This document shows positions 60,726 through 64,000 of a stretch of 64,000 nucleotides of DNA, one piece after another. The stretch is taken from assembly GCA_964574535.1 (NCBI GenBank), contig CAZNOB010000002.1, forward strand, positions 45,783-109,782, read 5' to 3'. Below the pieces are notes generated by a model. The model ran no database searches. It saw only the letters and a program-made list of their open reading frames with translations, and was not told the origin of the DNA. Numbering within the stretch: the first letter of the stretch is position 1; every line of letters begins with the position of its first letter. Position numbers and translations under genes: made by a program. Origin of the DNA: GCA-1730015 sp964574535 (GTDB lineage: Bacteria; Pseudomonadota; Gammaproteobacteria; Granulosicoccales; Granulosicoccaceae).

Positions 60726-60997
60726 AAGAATATCCACCACTGCAGGAACTTACAGGTTTGCCACGCAAGAACGGAGAGCCGGTTTTTGATGCTCCGTGGC
60801 AGGCAAAGTCATTTGCGATGACCTTGCAGCTGTATGAGTCCGGATTGTTTACCTGGAATGACTGGGCTGAAACTTTGTCAGGTAATATTTCCCGGTATGA
60901 AACAACCCATGCGGTACAGGGCAGTGATGATTACTACAGGCTATGGCAAACCAGCCTTGAAGAAATACTGGCCAGCAAGGGCCTGGTAGCCGTGTAG
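60722..60997 (+). CDS. Nitrile hydratase accessory protein
   Basis: This 91-aa protein resembles the nitrile hydratase activator/accessory family and the N-terminal part of beta subunits: 'LPRKNGEPVFDAPWQAKSFA' then 'LFTWNDWAETLSGNI' and 'YYRLWQTSLEEILASKGL'. In cobalt-type systems such proteins help exchange metal-loaded alpha subunits into the apoenzyme. It overlaps the beta gene by four bases. No amidase, aldoxime dehydratase or cobalt transporter gene follows. Confidence 0.88.
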   Translation: MKEYPPLQELTGLPRKNGEPVFDAPWQAKSFAMTLQLYESGLFTWNDWAETLSGNISRYETTHAVQGSDDYYRLWQTSLEEILASKGLVAV

Positions 60998-61232
60998 GGA
61001 TTGCTTTTTATCTCTAATTGAAGTGATGTCGCTAAAATTGACAGCGCTGGAACAGCGCGGTAAGGGCGTGACCGAGCACAATTTCAAGGAATCCCTGCCA
61101 ATTTCCCGCCCGGCGAAGCTCTGTATATCCATTTTTTATCGAAATTGCCGTTAAAACGGGCTTCGAGTGGGTAAGTAGTGGTGACAGTAATTTCACATGG
61201 AATCGCCCGTGCTTTTTTTGTCAGGAGAGCTG

Positions 61233-62264
61233 ATGTCAATTTTTACCCGGCAGTTTTCTTCCGCGTTGTTTATATCTATCTCTATCCTCGCGGGGTGTGG
61301 AGGTAGTTCTGAGGTGCCGAACCCGGATTTTGGCAGTGGTGTGCCCCAATCCGTGCCAAGTCCTGGCGGTGGTTTGCCCCAAATCGAGCCAAATAACGAA
61401 CCCATTCTCAACCTGCTTGATATTGCTGCGGTGCGGGAGATTGCCGTAGATCCGGGACAGCAACCTTTGGAATCTGGCGAATGGACAAAGTTTTCCGTTG
61501 ACTCCACCTGGAACTGGCAACTCAAAGGGGCGCCTGATGCAGTAAATAGTTCTGCCGTTAACCTGGAGTATGACGCTGACGTCTATGTGGTCGATATGTT
61601 TGCGCAACTGGTCTCTGATTCGATCACCCCGCTTAAGGATATAGGCAGGAAAGTCGTCTGCTATTTCTCTGCGGGAACCTATGAGCCCTGGCGTCCGGAT
61701 AAAGAACTGTTTAACGAACTTACCCTGGGCAATCCGCACAATGCCTTTCCAAACGAACAGTGGTTAGATATTAATGACCCGTTTGTGGCAAAGCTGATGG
61801 CAAATCGAATGGATATGGCCGTAGCGCTGGGCTGTGATGGTGTTGAACTGGATAACGTTGATGGCTGGATTCCAAGTGCAAACTCTGGCTTCACTTTCAC
61901 GCTGGATGATCAGTTGTTGTTCAATAAAAAACTGGCAAATGAAGCTCACAAAAGAGGCCTGGCAGTCGCCTTGAAAAACAATGTCGAGATGATTGTCGAA
62001 CTGGCTGACTGGTTTGATCTGGTTATCAACGAAGAGTGCTTTCAATACAATGAGTGTGATGGTTACCTCCCGATGATTGAAAAAGGCAAGCCGGTATTTA
62101 ATGCTGAATACAAATTGTTTGGTGCAAACAACGAAGTATTGCTACCAGTGATTGATTACCCCGCCGAACGTGCAGCTTTGTGTGCCAGGTCATTGGAGCT
62201 TGGCTTTCAAACGCTATTCCTGCCGATAGAGCTGGATGGCACATTTAGAGTAAGCTGTCTATAA
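61233..62264 (+). CDS. GH114-family lipoprotein (endo-alpha-1,4-polygalactosaminidase-like)
   Basis: This predicted lipoprotein (343 aa from the ATG at 61233 behind AGGAG) has lipobox 'SILAGCGG' with Cys22. A Pro/Gly-rich linker precedes a TIM-barrel domain of the GH114 type: 'STWNWQLKG', 'ADVYVVDMF', 'KVVCYFSAGTYEPWRPD', 'GCDGVELDNVDGW' (acidic catalytic-type cluster), 'GLAVALKNN' and 'VINEECFQYNECDGY'. Family members cut alpha-1,4-galactosaminogalactan or related amino-sugar polymers. Its location at the cell surface or outer-membrane inner leaflet fits breakdown of an extracellular glycan. A second, diverged copy follows 16 bases downstream. Confidence 0.88.
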   Translation: MSIFTRQFSSALFISISILAGCGGSSEVPNPDFGSGVPQSVPSPGGGLPQIEPNNEPILNLLDIAAVREIAVDPGQQPLESGEWTKFSVDSTWNWQLKGAPDAVNSSAVNLEYDADVYVVDMFAQLVSDSITPLKDIGRKVVCYFSAGTYEPWRPDKELFNELTLGNPHNAFPNEQWLDINDPFVAKLMANRMDMAVALGCDGVELDNVDGWIPSANSGFTFTLDDQLLFNKKLANEAHKRGLAVALKNNVEMIVELADWFDLVINEECFQYNECDGYLPMIEKGKPVFNAEYKLFGANNEVLLPVIDYPAERAALCARSLELGFQTLFLPIELDGTFRVSCL

Positions 62265-62280
62265 GCGGTTAGGAAAATCC

Positions 62281-63228
62281 ATGCGATTGAATCTGTGCTT
62301 CAGTTTAATACCACAGTTAGCTTTGTTATCTGGTGTTTTTGCGTTGGCAGCATGTTCAGCAGAAACACAGTTAGGCCATATTGTTGAGCCATCGGTCGAT
62401 GGCCTGGAAGAGAGCCCGGAAGTTATTAGTAGCGAACCCGTCGGTAGTCCGAATCCGGCTTTGCCCAGTGCCGACTGGTGGCAGCCCAGGGCATCTGATA
62501 ACTTGACGTGGCAGTGGCAGTTGCAGGGTGAAATTGATACCACCTTTGATGTTGATGTATACAATATTGATCTGGCAGTACCAGTGGAAAAAGTTCAAAC
62601 ACTAAAAGCTCGTGATATCAAAGTGATCTGTTATTTTAGTGCGGGAACGGTGGAATATTTTCGACCAGATTCAGATCAGTTTGCAGATACAATTGTCGGT
62701 GAGCAGTATGAAGATCTGACAGATGAACGATGGCTTAATTACAGTAATTTTCAGGAATTCGCCCCGGTCATGGAGGCGCGTATGGATACCTGCAAAGCCA
62801 AGGGCTTTGATGCGATCGAAATGGACAACGTGGATGCGCATAACTACGAGACACGCGATGAGAATGGCAACGTGATCAGTATCGGCACCAACTTTGGTAT
62901 CAAGCTGGAACACAGTATTGCCTATATCCAGTGGCTGGCATCAGAAGCTCATCAACGAGGGTTAAGTGTCGGGCTAAAAAATGCGGAAGAGATGGCAGCT
63001 GATGTTGTCGCTGATGTTGACTGGATGCTTACCGAAGACTGTTATGTTGATGCGTGGTGTCATGAAGCAACGGTATTTGTTGAAAACAACAAGCCGGTAT
63101 TTATGACTGAGTATGTTGATCTGGTGCCTGACTTTACACCAGCCTGTGAATTGGCTAAAACTCTGGGGTTTAGTGCTATCTGGCGGGATCCGGGACTGGA
63201 ACTGGATACCTATGTTGCCTGCCAATAG
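62281..63228 (+). CDS. Second GH114-family lipoprotein
   Basis: This 315-aa paralogue of the preceding gene has lipobox 'FALAACSAE' with Cys25. The same barrel blocks occur: 'NLTWQWQLQGEID', 'KVICYFSAGTVEYFRPD', 'GFDAIEMDNVDAHNYE', 'LSVGLKNAEEM' and 'EDCYVDAWCHE'. Compared with the first copy it has a shorter linker and Met rather than Leu in the acidic motif. The two are probably cotranscribed and arose by tandem duplication. They may act on different chain lengths or polymers. Enzyme activity is inferred from the family. Confidence 0.87.
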   Translation: MRLNLCFSLIPQLALLSGVFALAACSAETQLGHIVEPSVDGLEESPEVISSEPVGSPNPALPSADWWQPRASDNLTWQWQLQGEIDTTFDVDVYNIDLAVPVEKVQTLKARDIKVICYFSAGTVEYFRPDSDQFADTIVGEQYEDLTDERWLNYSNFQEFAPVMEARMDTCKAKGFDAIEMDNVDAHNYETRDENGNVISIGTNFGIKLEHSIAYIQWLASEAHQRGLSVGLKNAEEMAADVVADVDWMLTEDCYVDAWCHEATVFVENNKPVFMTEYVDLVPDFTPACELAKTLGFSAIWRDPGLELDTYVACQ

Positions 63229-63324
63229 GCCTTCTGATTTGACAGTCGATTTATTGTTATGGCTATGGCTGGCGTGTCAGTAAGCATAAAATTTTGTGGT
63301 TAGTTTCGGTTTAACTGCTGGTTG

Positions 63325-63350
63325 AAAAGGCACCGGACAAAATGTCCGGT
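63325..63350 (-). terminator. Rho-independent terminator after the dksA-like gene
   Basis: Read on the minus strand, ACCGGACA and TGTCCGGT pair around a three-base loop, followed by GCCTTTTC. It lies immediately after the dksA-like stop codon. Confidence 0.75.
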
Positions 63351-63354
63351 TAGT

Positions 63355-63762
63355 TTAAGCTGCTGCGTACTGGCGTGTCTGCAGTTCTCTTCTGGCCTGT
63401 GCTTCGGCGGTATAACGTGATGTTGGACGGATGAGCAAACGCTGGATTCCGATATCATCGCCGGTGTCTTCACAGAAGCCATAGTCACCGGTGCGTATCC
63501 GATGCAGGGCTTTATCGATATCACGAATCAGATTCGATTCCCGCTCTTTCATGTGCACCTGAATCCAGTATTGTTCTTCTTGTGTGGCGCGATCAGATTC
63601 GTCAGCTGCTCGCTCAACATCCAGATCGGTGATATCCGGGCTTTCTTCCATCGTTGTCAGAGATTGACGCATTTCAATTAACCGCTGTCGAAAAAACTCC
63701 AACTGTTCTTTGTTCATGTAGTCTTCTTCTGCCGCGCTGGCGATTTCTTCTTCCGTCAACAT
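63355..63762 (-). CDS. DksA-family protein with degenerate zinc finger
   Basis: This 135-aa member of the DksA/TraR family enters the RNA polymerase secondary channel with ppGpp and changes rRNA and amino-acid promoter activity. The coiled coil (about residues 17-95) has the tip region 'DITDLDVERAADESDRATQE' with Asp residues. The globular domain reads 'RTGDYGFCEDTGDDIGIQRL' and 'LIRPTSRYTAEAQARRELQ'. Only one of the four usual zinc cysteines remains (in FCEDTG); the partners are Thr, Tyr and Ala. It may work without zinc, as reported for DksA2-type proteins. Its own terminator follows. Confidence 0.88.
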   Translation of the reverse strand: MLTEEEIASAAEEDYMNKEQLEFFRQRLIEMRQSLTTMEESPDITDLDVERAADESDRATQEEQYWIQVHMKERESNLIRDIDKALHRIRTGDYGFCEDTGDDIGIQRLLIRPTSRYTAEAQARRELQTRQYAAA

Positions 63763-64000
63763 CTCTGGTTATTACCTCTGCAATATTAGTAAATTCGGTC
63801 ACTTATCGATGGAAGCGAAAGCTATACTTCGAAAAGTTGCAAAAAATGGCTAGCGACGCATAGCTGCAGATCTTTAGGGGATTTTAGTGAAATCGTTGTA
63901 GATTCCATTCAATAATCTGAATCCCGAAAGTCAGTCTTGCGCCAGGTGTCGTTGTCGCCTTAGTGAGCTTTCGTTGTCAGCATAATTCGCGCCCGAATCG

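Noticed and set aside
61236..61739. 167-codon minus-strand frame opposite the first GH114 gene
   Set aside because: The plus frame has a lipobox, a ribosome site and family motifs. The antisense frame has none.
1..64000. Search for tRNA or rRNA genes, CRISPR arrays and prophage genes
   Set aside because: No cloverleaf-like sequence, ribosomal RNA block, regularly spaced repeat array or phage structural gene was seen. Only the 6S RNA was found.

Overview
The window looks like a chromosomal contig from a marine-type gammaproteobacterium. The evidence is conserved synteny: rhlB divergent from trxA-rho; zapA with a zapB-like gene beside 6S RNA; ygfB-pepP-ubiH; leuS-lptE; and uppP, dksA-like and yceH genes. 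There are no phage genes, tRNAs, rRNAs or CRISPR arrays. A 100-N gap at 56303-56402 shows that this is a draft or metagenome scaffold. I cannot name the genus from sequence alone.

Layout. 1-14.1 kb is mostly housekeeping: the start of an ABC transporter ATPase, ilvE, a small CHCC zinc protein, tolC with a pcm-like methyltransferase, rhlB, trxA, rho, purD, a metallo-beta-lactamase-fold hydrolase, a rhomboid-like protein and a selenide water dikinase fused to a flavoprotein. 14.3-28.9 kb is an accessory surface-glycan island: three sulfotransferases, two methyltransferase proteins (one with two catalytic domains), a GSCFA protein, an SGNH-like protein, galE and two large glycosyltransferase-type proteins. 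A 178-bp element with terminal inverted repeats lies just beyond it. 29.4-35.1 kb holds PilZ, uppP, a fused 3-oxoacid CoA-transferase, an amine-oxidase-like flavoprotein and an orphan TauA-like binding protein. 35.1-50.6 kb is core again: 6S RNA, zapA, zapB-like, ygfB, pepP, ubiH, a phosphopantetheinyl transferase, an unassigned 726-aa HD protein, leuS, lptE, a SWIM-SNF2 helicase and a NUDIX hydrolase.

The most unusual part is 50.8-56.5 kb, a tight five-gene operon behind its own promoter. It encodes an archaeo-eukaryotic-primase-like protein fused to a HAD phosphatase, a 206-aa protein with an SSB-like acidic tail, a protein with a lysine-rich linker and a C-terminal SAM domain, an ATP-dependent DNA ligase-like protein and an EEP-family nuclease/phosphatase. 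Together these can prime or fill, clean and seal DNA ends. No Ku is visible. I regard it as a candidate undescribed DNA repair or end-joining system. Its last gene looks broken only because the assembly gap is flanked by two copies of the same 55 bp.

56.7-64 kb holds an M42 peptidase, yceH, a DUF1499 protein, a cobalt-type nitrile hydratase operon, two tandem GH114 lipoproteins and a DksA-like protein that has lost three of four zinc cysteines.
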